Positions 1 to 8,559 of a stretch of DNA of 64,000 nucleotides are shown in pieces. The notes below the pieces were generated by a model. That model saw only the letters and a list, made by a program, of their open reading frames with translations. It was not told the origin of the DNA and did not search any database. The DNA is from Sphingopyxis sp. JAI128 (GTDB taxonomy: Bacteria; Pseudomonadota; Alphaproteobacteria; Sphingomonadales; Sphingomonadaceae): positions 248,001 to 312,000 of the forward strand of contig NZ_JACHDA010000001.1 in the NCBI RefSeq assembly GCF_014207235.1. The letters are read 5' to 3'. The translations under genes and the position numbers were made by a program. Position 1 is the first letter of the stretch; each line of letters opens with the position of its first letter.

Positions 1-2
1 AA

Positions 3-689
3 GGCGGCCTGAAAACCCAGTTCCTCGATCGTCGCGTCCAGCTTAACCTCGCCGGTTTCTATTACGATTATTCGAACCAGCAGACGACACAGGTCGTCGG
101 CGCCACCACCTTCACCCGCAGCGCCAACGGCCGCGTGTGGGGCGGCGAGGCCGAACTGACCGTCGCGCCGGTCAATGGGCTGCAACTCAATGCCTCGTTC
201 GGCTATCTCAACAGCAAATATAAGGGCAATGTCGTCGACCCGAACGATCCGGCGACGCAGTTCACGCGCAACGTCAACGGCAATCCCTTCCCCAACGCGC
301 CGAAGGTCACTTTCAACGCCGGGTTCGACTGGGATATCTTCGACAAGGGCGACAGCAAGCTGACGCTGCGCGGCGACGCCAGCTATATGGGCAAATATTA
401 TTTCGATGCGTTCGGGGATTACGGGCTCGATCCGTGCGACAAGCCCGGCGCGCCCGGCGCGGTCCGGCCCGCGGGCGTTGCCTTCACCTGCGGCAATCCG
501 GGTTACTGGCTGCTCAACAGCCGCCTGACTTACAAGGCCAACGACAATCTGTCGGTCAGCGCGTGGGTCAAGAACCTGACCAACAAATATTATTACACCT
601 ACGGTCTCAACATCGACGTCTTCGGGCTCGATTATCTGAACCGCGGGACACCGCGCACCTACGGCGTCGAAGCGACGTTCAGCTTCTGA
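3..689 (+). CDS. TonB-dependent receptor, C-terminal part (5' end outside window)
   Basis: The reading frame is open from the first bases of the window to a TGA at 687-689, so only about the last 228 residues are present. The protein shows alternating aromatic and polar strands typical of an outer-membrane beta-barrel, with the recurrent GGEAEL turn and a NASFGYLNSKY strand seen in the C-terminal half of TonB-dependent receptors. It ends in the aromatic terminus TFSF recognised by the barrel assembly machinery. The family imports siderophores, vitamins or other large substrates across the outer membrane using TonB energy. The substrate cannot be read from this piece. Catabolic genes follow 71 bp downstream, which fits uptake of their substrate, but that is inference. 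Confidence 0.88.
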   Translation, partial: GGLKTQFLDRRVQLNLAGFYYDYSNQQTTQVVGATTFTRSANGRVWGGEAELTVAPVNGLQLNASFGYLNSKYKGNVVDPNDPATQFTRNVNGNPFPNAPKVTFNAGFDWDIFDKGDSKLTLRGDASYMGKYYFDAFGDYGLDPCDKPGAPGAVRPAGVAFTCGNPGYWLLNSRLTYKANDNLSVSAWVKNLTNKYYYTYGLNIDVFGLDYLNRGTPRTYGVEATFSF

Positions 690-760
690 ACCTCCCGAGC
701 AGGGAACGGCGGCTCCCCCGCCCGTCCCTCGTTTCCCGAAATTAGACAGAGGAGCGTCGT

Positions 761-1531
761 ATGATGCGATTTAAGGGCAAGAGCGTATTGATCACGGGGG
801 CGGCGAGAGGCATCGGGCTCGCCGCCGCACGGGAATTTGCGCGCGAAGGCGCTTCGGTGACGATCACCGATATCGACGGTGACGAAGCCGAAGTTGCCGC
901 CGCAGCAATCCGAGCGGACGGACTGAAAGCCGCAGCGCGGCGGCAGGACGTCGCCGACGAAGCGGGATGGACGGGGCTGATCGCCGACGTCGTGGCGCGC
1001 GAGGGCAAGCTCGACATCCTCGTCAACAATGCCGGCATGGGTTTCCTGAAATCGGTCGTCGATACCAACCTTGCCGAATGGCAACGGCTGATGGCGGTCA
1101 ATCTGGAGAGCGTCTTCCTCGGCGTGCGCGCCGGCATCGGGGCGATGAAGGAGAGGGGCGGGGTGATCGTCAACGTCGCCTCGATCGCCGCGAACGTCGC
1201 CGAGCCGCTCTTCCCCGCATATAATGCCAGCAAGGCGGGGGTTGCGATGCTGACCAAGGCGGTCGCGGTCGATTGCGCGCGCAAGGGCTGGCCGGTGCGG
1301 ATCAATTCGCTGCATCCCGGCTATTGCGAGACCAAACTGGTCGCCGATGCAGTCGGCGCGCTGGGCGACGAAGCGGCGGGTTTTGCCGCCGCGACCGCCG
1401 CCGCCATTCCATTGGGCCGGATGGCGACGACGCGCGAGATCGCGCGTCCGCTGCTGTTCCTCGCCAGCGACGACGCCGCCTACATGTGCGGCAGCGAGTT
1501 GATCGTCGACGGCGGCTACACCGCGGTCTGA
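761..1531 (+). CDS. SDR family NAD(P)-dependent oxidoreductase
   Basis: 256 residues, the normal size for a classical short-chain dehydrogenase. The cofactor motif TGAARGIG is at residues 12-19, the structural NNAG at 89-92, and the catalytic triad is Ser141, Tyr154 and Lys158 (YNASK). An acidic ITDID after strand 2 suggests NAD(H) rather than NADP(H). The C-terminal SELIVDGGYTAV matches the usual SDR tail. A purine-rich GAGGAG lies 7-12 bases before the ATG. It is the first gene of a three-gene plus-strand set with the saccharopine-dehydrogenase-like gene (34 bp on) and an acyl-CoA ligase. It probably oxidises a hydroxyl in a degraded lipid, terpenoid or aromatic acid; the substrate is unknown. 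Confidence 0.93.
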   Translation: MMRFKGKSVLITGAARGIGLAAAREFAREGASVTITDIDGDEAEVAAAAIRADGLKAAARRQDVADEAGWTGLIADVVAREGKLDILVNNAGMGFLKSVVDTNLAEWQRLMAVNLESVFLGVRAGIGAMKERGGVIVNVASIAANVAEPLFPAYNASKAGVAMLTKAVAVDCARKGWPVRINSLHPGYCETKLVADAVGALGDEAAGFAAATAAAIPLGRMATTREIARPLLFLASDDAAYMCGSELIVDGGYTAV

Positions 1532-1565
1532 CTGAACACATTATCCAGAGAAGGATTGGGGTATC

Positions 1566-2687
1566 ATGAGCAAGAAACCGGTTATCGTCTATGGTGCCTC
1601 CGGCTACACCGGCCGCCTCGTCTGCGAATATCTGCGCGAGCTGGGCATTCCCTTCATCGCCGCCGGACGCGACAAGAAACGCGTGCAGGAGGTAATGGAC
1701 AAGGTCCCCGGCATCGAGACCGCCGACTATGAGGTCGCCGAAGTCGAACATGGCGTCGAGGCGCTGACCAAACTGTTCAAGGGAGCGAAGGTCGTGTGCA
1801 ACATGGTCGGCCCCTTCATCAAATATGGTCCCGAAACGGTCGAGGCGTGCCTGGCCGCCGGCGTCCATTATCTCGACACGACCGGCGAGCAGGACTGGAT
1901 GCTGGCGGCTCAAGAGAAATGGAGCGAGGCCTTTGCGAAGAAGGGACTGCTGCTGTCGCCGTGCATCGCGCAAATGTATACGACAGGCGAGATCGCGGCG
2001 AACATCGCGCTCGAACAGGCGCCAGGGCTCGACACGCTCGACATGCTCGTTTTGTGGAAGGGGTTTCCGACCTATGCCTCGGTCCAGACGATCTTCACGA
2101 TCCTGAAGGCCGACTGGTACTATCTTGAAAATAATCAATATGTCCAATGGCCGACGATGACCGCGACCGAGTGCCATGTCCCTGGCCAGCACGCGACTGC
2201 GCTGACGCTGCCGTGGGGCGGGACGTCGCACCCGATCTGGTTCAAGCAGGATCCGCGCGTGTCGACGGTGAAAGTTTATGGCGGCGTCTTCGCCCGCGAG
2301 GTGATGGACAATGTCGTCAATATGACGAAGATGATCGATACCGACATCAAGCCGCTGCCCTTTGCCGAGCAGGAGGCGGCGCTGTCGAAGATGGCGGAGA
2401 CCGTGCAGGGCGACATGCCGCCGCGCGAAAATCCGCGGCTCAACACCAGCATCGATTCGGTCCACGCATCGGGCCCGCTCGGCCGCGCGCATGTACTGAT
2501 CCACGGCAATTGCAATTACAAGCAGACGGGGTTGATGCAGGCCTGGTGCGCGATGAACCTGCTCCAGCAACCCCCGCGCCGCACCGGCTTCGCCTCCGCC
2601 TGTCAGGCGTTCGGGCATCACGAGCTGCTCGGCGTGCTGCGCCAGTTCGGTCTGGTGCTGAAACCGATCGTCACGGTCCACGACTGA
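1566..2687 (+). CDS. Saccharopine dehydrogenase-like NAD(P)-binding protein
   Basis: 373 residues. The N-terminus VIVYGASGYTGRLVCEYL is a Rossmann nucleotide-binding motif of the saccharopine dehydrogenase/trans-acting enoyl reductase type. It is followed by the family's CNMVGPF and the HYLDTTGEQ segment around residues 80-115. The C-terminal half is alpha/beta and ends in a segment (FASACQAFGHHELL) that I do not recognise as a separate domain. The family includes lysine-pathway enzymes but also many reductases acting on lipids or CoA esters. With an SDR before it and a CoA ligase 11 bp after it, a redox step on a carboxylic acid or its CoA ester is more likely than lysine metabolism. That is inference. 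Confidence 0.85.
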   Translation: MSKKPVIVYGASGYTGRLVCEYLRELGIPFIAAGRDKKRVQEVMDKVPGIETADYEVAEVEHGVEALTKLFKGAKVVCNMVGPFIKYGPETVEACLAAGVHYLDTTGEQDWMLAAQEKWSEAFAKKGLLLSPCIAQMYTTGEIAANIALEQAPGLDTLDMLVLWKGFPTYASVQTIFTILKADWYYLENNQYVQWPTMTATECHVPGQHATALTLPWGGTSHPIWFKQDPRVSTVKVYGGVFAREVMDNVVNMTKMIDTDIKPLPFAEQEAALSKMAETVQGDMPPRENPRLNTSIDSVHASGPLGRAHVLIHGNCNYKQTGLMQAWCAMNLLQQPPRRTGFASACQAFGHHELLGVLRQFGLVLKPIVTVHD

Positions 2688-2698
2688 GGGGGGGGGCA

Positions 2699-4237
2699 AT
2701 GCGGCTCGTTGACTGGCTCGACAAGGGGGCCTCGCTGGGGCCTGACGCACCCTGCCTGACGATGGACGGCAAGAGCCTGTCCTACGCCGAGGTACGGGCG
2801 CTGACGCACCGCGTCGCACGCGGGCTGAACGGCGCCGGGATTACACCCGGCAAGCATGTCGCGATCCTGTCGGGCAACGATCCAATTGCTTTCGCCTGCG
2901 TCTTCGCCATCTCGCGCGCCGCCGCCGTGTGGTGCCCGATCAACCCGCGCAACGAGGCGGCCGAGAACGCCTATGTGCTCGACAATTTCGACTGCGCAGC
3001 GCTGCTTTTTCACAGCAAATTTGCAGATCTTGTCGATGCGCTGCGCAAGGAACTGCCGAAGCTCGAGCAACTCGTCTGCCTCGATGCCGAGCAGAGCTTC
3101 GCCCCTTCGCTCGACCAGTGGCTGGCGGGCGTTGCCGAAGTCCCGTTCGCCGCGACGCCCGTCAGCGACCTTGCGATGCTGCCCGGCACCGGCGGCACGA
3201 CGGGGCACCCCAAGGGGGTGATGCTAACCAATCGCAACCTCGAGGCGATGACCGCACTGACGCTGATGGGCTATCCGTTCGAGGGGCGGCCGGTCTATCT
3301 TGCGATGGCCCCGCTCACCCATGCTGCGGGGGTGCTGGCCTTTCCGATCATGGCGCATGGCGGCGAGATCGTGATCATGCCCACTCCCGACATCGGCGAA
3401 TTCCTGACATTGGCGTCAAGGCACCGCGCGACGCACGCCTTCCTGCCGCCTACGCTGGTCTATATGCTGCTCGACCATCCGGCGCTGCCCGCGACCGATC
3501 TGTCGGCTTTGCAATGTTTCTGGTACGGAGCGGCGCCGATTTCGGCGGCGCGGCTCGAAGAGGCGATCGGCAAGATCGGGCCCGTTATGGCGCAATTGTT
3601 CGGCCAGACCGAGGCGCCGATGATGATATCGATGATGGCGCCCAGGGATCATTTCAACCCCGACGGATCGGTCGCGCGCCATCGCCTGTCGTCGGCGGGC
3701 AAGCCCGGCCCGCTCGTCCGCGTGGCGATTGTCGACGCCGAGGGCGAGGAATTGCCACACGGCGAGCGCGGCGAGATCGTCGTGCGCGGCAGCCTCGTCA
3801 TGGAAGGCTATTACAAAAATCCCGAGGCGACCGCCGAGGCGACGGTGAACGGATGGCACCGCACCGGCGACATCGGCTATCTCGACCCCGACAATTTCCT
3901 CTTCATCGTCGACCGCGCCAAAGACATGATCATCACCGGTGGCTTCAACGTCTATTCGGCCGAAGTCGAACAGGCGCTGCTCGCGCAGCCCGCCGTGCAG
4001 GACGGCGCAGTGTTCGGCCTGCCCGACGACAAATGGGGCGAACGCGTGTGCGCGGTGGTGCAATTACGGGCAGGGCATCGGGCCGACCCCGACGAACTAA
4101 TCGCCGCGGTCAAGGCTACGATCGGCAGCGTCAAGGCGCCGAAAGAGCTCGAAATCTGGGACGACCTGCCGCGATCGAAGGTAGGAAAGGTGCTGAAGAA
4201 GGATATCCGGGCGGCGAAGTTGGCGGAGATGTCTTGA
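2699..4237 (+). CDS. AMP-dependent acyl-CoA synthetase/ligase
   Basis: 512 residues from an ATG at 2699 preceded by a G-rich stretch at 2687-2696; the frame is open far upstream but that part overlaps the previous gene. Adenylate-forming motifs are in order: the P-loop GTGGTTGHPKG near residue 163, YGAAPIS near 280, GQTE near 301, HRTGDIGYLD near 386 and the hinge DRAKDMIITGGFN near 404. The catalytic lysine of PRSKVGKVLKK is near 495. It activates a carboxylic acid with ATP and transfers it to CoA. The substrate could be a fatty, aromatic or polycyclic acid; the sequence does not decide. As last gene of the set it suggests entry into beta-oxidation-like catabolism. Confidence 0.93.
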   Translation: MRLVDWLDKGASLGPDAPCLTMDGKSLSYAEVRALTHRVARGLNGAGITPGKHVAILSGNDPIAFACVFAISRAAAVWCPINPRNEAAENAYVLDNFDCAALLFHSKFADLVDALRKELPKLEQLVCLDAEQSFAPSLDQWLAGVAEVPFAATPVSDLAMLPGTGGTTGHPKGVMLTNRNLEAMTALTLMGYPFEGRPVYLAMAPLTHAAGVLAFPIMAHGGEIVIMPTPDIGEFLTLASRHRATHAFLPPTLVYMLLDHPALPATDLSALQCFWYGAAPISAARLEEAIGKIGPVMAQLFGQTEAPMMISMMAPRDHFNPDGSVARHRLSSAGKPGPLVRVAIVDAEGEELPHGERGEIVVRGSLVMEGYYKNPEATAEATVNGWHRTGDIGYLDPDNFLFIVDRAKDMIITGGFNVYSAEVEQALLAQPAVQDGAVFGLPDDKWGERVCAVVQLRAGHRADPDELIAAVKATIGSVKAPKELEIWDDLPRSKVGKVLKKDIRAAKLAEMS

Positions 4238-4416
4238 ACCATCGAGAAAAGGCGGCCGATGCCACTCACCAGTTTTTCCATACCACACAGAGCACCACCG
4301 CTAGCGCTGACCCCAATAGCAATTTGACAATAACATAGGTGATGACTTCTCGGCTTTGGGTTGGGTTGGCTCCCATCCATTATTCTTTTTCCCGGAAGAT
4401 CAAAAATGAGGCTATT

Positions 4417-4506
4417 TGGCGGACAGGGTGGGATTCGAACCCACGGTGAGCTTGCGCCCACGGCGGTTTTCAAGACCGCTGCCTTAAACCACTCGGCCAC
4501 CTGTCC
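4417..4506 (-). tRNA. tRNA-Ser (anticodon UGA)
   Basis: Read on the minus strand, a class II tRNA of 90 nt with the acceptor GGACAGG pairing with CCTGTCC. It has a D-arm GGCCGAGTGG, an anticodon loop CTTGAAA (anticodon TGA), a long variable arm and the T-loop GGTTCGAATCC. An encoded CCA is present at its 3' end (4417-4419). The long variable arm and anticodon identify serine. The 179 bp between the ligase gene and this tRNA hold no gene I can support. Confidence 0.96.
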
Positions 4507-4654
4507 TATGCCCGCCGCCATAGCGGCCGCGCGCCGGGCGGCAAGCAAAAGATGACGGCATTCCGTCCATCGCGCGAATGACTCCGCCCGTCTCGCGCCG
4601 GGGTGGCCAAGCCGCTCGCATCTGTGCGAGACACGCCTTATGGGTGGGGACATC

Positions 4655-5716
4655 ATGCACGCTATCATTTTCAGAATCAGACGCCTTTTTGCCTTTGCCA
4701 TCGCCTTTCTTTCGGCGTGGCTGCTCACCGCGTCGGTACCGCTGCACGCGCAGGGCGGCGACAGCGGCTTCGACGCCTATGTCCAATCGCTGTGGCCGAA
4801 GGCGCAGGCGCGCGGCGTGTCGCGCGCGACATTCGACCGGGTGACCGCGGGACTGAGCTACAACGCCCGCGTCGTTGCGCTCGACCGTGACAATTTGGGC
4901 AGTCCGCCGAGCCCGAATACGCCGATCCCGGCCTTTACGCCGTACCGGATCAAACATGTCGATGCCGCGCGCATCGGCGGCGGACGCCGTGTCCACGACC
5001 GGCTGCTCCCGCTCTTGTCGCGCATCGAGCAACGCACCGGCGTGCCGACGAGCATCATGATCGCGATTTACGGCCATGAAACCGCCTATGGGCAGGTAAC
5101 GGGCAATTTCGACCTGCCCGAGGCGCTGGCGACGCTTGCCTATGAAGGGCGCCGCCGGTCGCTGTTCGAACCCGAATTGATCGCGACGATGGTGATGGTC
5201 GAACGCGGCGTGCCGCGCAGCGCGCTAAAAGGCAGCTGGGCGGGAGCGTTCGGCTATCCGCAATTCTTGCCGTCGGTCTATCTGCGCGTCGCCGAGGACG
5301 GCGACGGCGACGGCGTCGCGCGCATCTGGTCGAGCGAGGCCGACGCGATCGAATCGATCGGATCCTATCTCCGCAACGCCGGCTGGCGCGCCGGCCAGCC
5401 GTGGGGCGTCGCGGTGACCGTTCCCGCGGGCTTCGATCGCGCGCGCTATGCCAACCGGTTGACGCCCACGCGCTGCCCGCGCGTTTTCGAACGCCACAGC
5501 CGCTGGCGCTCGATGGCCGAATGGCGCGCGGCGGGCATCCAGCCGGTGACCGGACGCTGGCCAGACGGCCAAATCCAGGCAACCTTGCTCGAACCCGACG
5601 GCCCGGGCCGGACCGCTTATTTGCTCACTGGTAATTATCGTGCGATATTGGACTATAATTGTTCCAATTTTTACGCACTATCTGTGGGGTTGCTGGCGGA
5701 TGAAATCGATCGTTAG
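4655..5716 (+). CDS. Lytic murein transglycosylase, MltB/SltB family
   Basis: 353 residues from the ATG at 4655; an ATG at 4640 would add five residues. The N-terminus is a signal peptide (positively charged start, hydrophobic FAIAFLSAWLLTASV, cleavage near HAQG), so it acts in the periplasm. The SLT family 3 signature follows: IYGHETAYGQVTGNFDLPEAL with the catalytic Glu near residue 145, LKGSWAGAFGYPQFLPS, and an Asp/Gly-rich DGDGDG segment. It cuts the glycan chain of peptidoglycan, forming 1,6-anhydro ends. It overlaps rlpA by 17 bp, and dacC follows, making a wall-remodelling trio. Confidence 0.92.
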   Translation: MHAIIFRIRRLFAFAIAFLSAWLLTASVPLHAQGGDSGFDAYVQSLWPKAQARGVSRATFDRVTAGLSYNARVVALDRDNLGSPPSPNTPIPAFTPYRIKHVDAARIGGGRRVHDRLLPLLSRIEQRTGVPTSIMIAIYGHETAYGQVTGNFDLPEALATLAYEGRRRSLFEPELIATMVMVERGVPRSALKGSWAGAFGYPQFLPSVYLRVAEDGDGDGVARIWSSEADAIESIGSYLRNAGWRAGQPWGVAVTVPAGFDRARYANRLTPTRCPRVFERHSRWRSMAEWRAAGIQPVTGRWPDGQIQATLLEPDGPGRTAYLLTGNYRAILDYNCSNFYALSVGLLADEIDR

Positions 5717-6674
5717 GGGCGGGGGCCTTTTGGCCGGAGCGATGTTGACGCTCGCGGGCTGTGGCAGTTTCGATGGCAAGCGCGAAGGCGGACTGGCGCC
5801 GGTATCGAGCGCGCCGGGCGTCGTCGACGGGCCGGTCAAGATCGGCGATCCGTACAAGGTCGGCGACAAGACCTATACCCCCGCCGACATCGCCGATTAT
5901 GACGAGGTCGGCTATGCGGGCTGGTATGGCGAGGAGCTTGCCGGGCAGCCGACCGCGAATGGCGAGACTTTCGATCCCGCCGGAGTCAGTGCGGCGCACA
6001 AGACGCTGCCGTTACCGAGCTATGTCGAGGTCACTGCGCTCGATACCGGACGTACGATCCTGGTACGCGTCAACGACCGGGGACCGATGGCGAACGACCG
6101 GCTGATCGACCTGTCGCGCGGCGCCGCCGAACAGTTGGGCCTCAGCGAAGGTGTGAGCGCGGTGCGCGTGCGCCGGACCAGCCCACCCGCCGCCGAACGT
6201 GCGCAGCTTCGCGCCGGACAGCCGGCTCGCGAGCGCATCGCGACGCCCGGCTCGCTGCTGGCGATCCTCCGCGGCAAGATGAAGGACCTGCCCGTTCCCA
6301 AGGGCGTGGCGGCCCCCGCAACACCCGTCGCGACGCAGCCCGCGGCGCCGATCGCCTCGGGCAAAGCCAAGCCTGGCGACGACCGGTTCATTGTCGAGGG
6401 GCCCGGAGCAAAGAAGCCAGACACCAGGCCCGCGCCGGCCAAGCCCGCAGACGCCAAAGCCGCCCCCGGTGGCTTTTACGTCCAGGTCGGCGCCTTCAGC
6501 AACGAAGCGCGCGCCAATAGCGCGGCCAAGTCGGTTGGCGGATCCGTATCGAAGGCCGGCAGATACTGGCGCGTGCGTATGGGCCCCTTTGCCGGAGAAG
6601 CCGAAGCGCAGGGTGCGCTCGGCAAGGCGAAGGCCAAGGGTTTTCGCGACGCAGTGGTCCAGCGCGACCGGTGA
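5700..6674 (+). CDS. rlpA: Septal ring lytic transglycosylase RlpA (lipoprotein with SPOR domain)
   Basis: 324 residues from the ATG at 5700, chosen because it gives a lipoprotein signal ending in the lipobox LAGC (Cys about residue 21). The double-psi beta-barrel domain (about residues 65-160) contains GYAGWYGEELAGQPTANGE, AAHKTLP and VRVNDRGP, matching the RlpA catalytic region. After an Ala/Pro/Lys-rich linker, a C-terminal SPOR domain (YVQVGAFSNEARA to RMGPFAG) should bind denuded glycan strands at the septum. RlpA proteins cleave such strands and help daughter cells separate. The 5' end overlaps the upstream transglycosylase, and its stop overlaps the start of dacC as GTGA. Confidence 0.93.
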   Translation: MKSIVRGGGLLAGAMLTLAGCGSFDGKREGGLAPVSSAPGVVDGPVKIGDPYKVGDKTYTPADIADYDEVGYAGWYGEELAGQPTANGETFDPAGVSAAHKTLPLPSYVEVTALDTGRTILVRVNDRGPMANDRLIDLSRGAAEQLGLSEGVSAVRVRRTSPPAAERAQLRAGQPARERIATPGSLLAILRGKMKDLPVPKGVAAPATPVATQPAAPIASGKAKPGDDRFIVEGPGAKKPDTRPAPAKPADAKAAPGGFYVQVGAFSNEARANSAAKSVGGSVSKAGRYWRVRMGPFAGEAEAQGALGKAKAKGFRDAVVQRDR

Positions 6675-7942
6675 CGCGCCGACCGATGCGGCAACGGCGA
6701 TTACGGACGAAAGGCGGGAAGGCGGTGCTGACACTCGCCGCGCTGGCGGTCGCCCTTCCGGCGGCGTCGGCTGGCGACGCGCGGTCCGAAAATGGCCCGG
6801 TCCATAACGCCCCTGCCAAAAATGGTCCGGTCAGCCGGCCGCTTTACGTCACGCAGGCGCCGATCGTGATGCTGAAGGATCTCGATTCAGGCGCGATCCT
6901 CTTTTCGCGCGGCGCCGACAAGCGCTTTGCCCCCGCGTCGATGGCGAAGGTGATGACCGCTTATGTCGTGCTCGACCTGATCAAGAAGGGCGAACTCGAC
7001 CGCGACCGGCAATTCACGGTCAGCGAGGCGACGTGGAAGAAATGGAACGGCAGCAACGGCGGATCGACGATGTTCCTGCGGCCCAACGAAAAAATCTCGG
7101 TCGATGCGTTGCTGAAGGGGCTAATCACCGTTTCGGGTAATGACGCCGCGGCGGCGCTGGCGGTCGGGATCGACGGAAGCGAAGAAGAATTCGTAAAAAG
7201 AATGAACGTAGTAGCGACCGAAATTGGAATGAAGTCGAGTCGGTTCGGGACGCCTAATGGCTGGCCTGATGGCGGCGTAACCAAGGTCAGTGCCGCCGAC
7301 CTGATCACGCTCGCCGACCGGCTGATCCGCGACCATCCGGGCGGCTATGCACGCTATTTTTCGCTGCCGAAGCTCCAGCATGGCACGTCGCCCGACGGCA
7401 AGCCGATCGTCCAGCCCAACCGCAACCCGATCCTCGGCCGCTTCGAGGGCGCCGACGGGCTGAAAACGGGGCATACGAGTGAGGCGGGCTATTGCTTCCT
7501 CGGCTCGGCGAAGCGCGGCGGCCGGCGGCTGATCATGGTCGTCGCTGGAATGCGCAGCGAAAAGGCGCGACGCGACGAAGCCGAACGGCTGATGACATGG
7601 GGTTTCGAAGCGTGGGAGGGCAGGGAATTGCTCCCCGCCGGCGCAAGCGTCGGGCGCCTCGATGTCGGCAGCGGCGCCAAGCCCGCGGTCGCAACCGAAA
7701 CCGGCATGGCAGTGCGGATGACGGTTCCCAAAGGCTATGCGGGCGGCTACCGCGCGATCATGCGCTCCCATGCTCCCCTGACCGCGCCCGTCGCGCGCGG
7801 CGCGCGGGTGGCCGACCTTGTCGTCCGGCCCGATGGCCTGCCGCCGCAGACGACACCGCTGCTCGCCGCCGCGGACGTTGGCGAAGGCGGCGGATGGTGG
7901 GCGCGCGCGCGGACGGGATTCTACCGGCTGACCGGGCTGTGA
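6671..7942 (+). CDS. dacC: D-alanyl-D-alanine carboxypeptidase (PBP5/6 family)
   Basis: 423 residues from a GTG that overlaps the rlpA stop (GTGA); an ATG five codons later is also possible. A signal peptide with hydrophobic VLTLAALAVALPAASA directs it to the periplasm. The three penicillin-binding motifs are present: SMAK with the nucleophile Ser90, SGN at 155-157 and KTG at 265-267. The C-terminal third (from about residue 330) fits the PBP5 C-terminal beta-domain that positions the enzyme at the membrane. It removes the terminal D-Ala of muropeptide stems, limiting cross-linking. Its TGA overlaps the GTG of tmk. Confidence 0.94.
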   Translation: MTRRPMRQRRLRTKGGKAVLTLAALAVALPAASAGDARSENGPVHNAPAKNGPVSRPLYVTQAPIVMLKDLDSGAILFSRGADKRFAPASMAKVMTAYVVLDLIKKGELDRDRQFTVSEATWKKWNGSNGGSTMFLRPNEKISVDALLKGLITVSGNDAAAALAVGIDGSEEEFVKRMNVVATEIGMKSSRFGTPNGWPDGGVTKVSAADLITLADRLIRDHPGGYARYFSLPKLQHGTSPDGKPIVQPNRNPILGRFEGADGLKTGHTSEAGYCFLGSAKRGGRRLIMVVAGMRSEKARRDEAERLMTWGFEAWEGRELLPAGASVGRLDVGSGAKPAVATETGMAVRMTVPKGYAGGYRAIMRSHAPLTAPVARGARVADLVVRPDGLPPQTTPLLAAADVGEGGGWWARARTGFYRLTGL

Positions 7943-8559
7943 CCGGGCGTTTCATCACGCTGGAGGGCGGCGAGGGGGTCGGCAAATCGACGCAGATCGA
8001 TGCGCTCACCGCCGAAATCGAAGCGCACGGGATCGAGGTCGTGGCGACTCGCGAGCCGGGTGGCAGCGCAGGCGCCGAAGCGATCCGGTCGCTGCTGATG
8101 GAAGGCGCCGACGACCGCTGGGACGCGCGGAGCGAGGCGCTGCTCTTCGCCGCAGCGCGGGCCGACCATGTCGCGCGGTCGATCCGCCCGGCGTTGGCAC
8201 GCGGCGCGTGGGTCTTGTGCGACCGCTTCGTCGATTCGAGCCGCGCCTATCAGGGCGGCGGCGGCGGGATCACCGACGCCGACCTGATGATGCTGCACCG
8301 CTTCGGATCCGAAGGACTGATGCCTGACCGCACTTTCCTGCTCACCGTGAGCGCGGACGAGGCGGCGCGGCGGCTGGCCGAACGTGGCGGCAACGATCGT
8401 ATGGGGAGCAAGCCCGCCGATTATCAAGCACGCCTTGCCGCGCGTTTCGTCGACATGGCGCACGCCGAACCCGCGCGCTGGCGGATAATCGATGCCGACG
8501 CGCCCGCGCGGCAGGTAACGGCGGCAATCCTCGCTCAACTGGCCGGGTGGCTGCCATGA
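7939..8559 (+). CDS. tmk: Thymidylate kinase
   Basis: 206 residues from the GTG at 7939, which overlaps the dacC stop as GTGA and places the P-loop GGEGVGKST near residue 10 as in the family. The DR(F/Y) motif CDRFVDSSRAYQG and the TREPGGS segment are characteristic of dTMP kinase. It phosphorylates dTMP to dTDP with ATP in the cytoplasm. It overlaps the next gene, holB, by ATGA at 8556-8559; the tmk-holB pairing is common in bacteria. Confidence 0.95.
   Translation: MTGRFITLEGGEGVGKSTQIDALTAEIEAHGIEVVATREPGGSAGAEAIRSLLMEGADDRWDARSEALLFAAARADHVARSIRPALARGAWVLCDRFVDSSRAYQGGGGGITDADLMMLHRFGSEGLMPDRTFLLTVSADEAARRLAERGGNDRMGSKPADYQARLAARFVDMAHAEPARWRIIDADAPARQVTAAILAQLAGWLP

Noticed and set aside
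2147-2698. Upstream extension of the acyl-CoA ligase frame
   Set aside because: It overlaps the saccharopine-dehydrogenase-like gene, is Arg/Ala-rich nonsense, and a good ribosome site and the family's normal N-terminus are at 2699.
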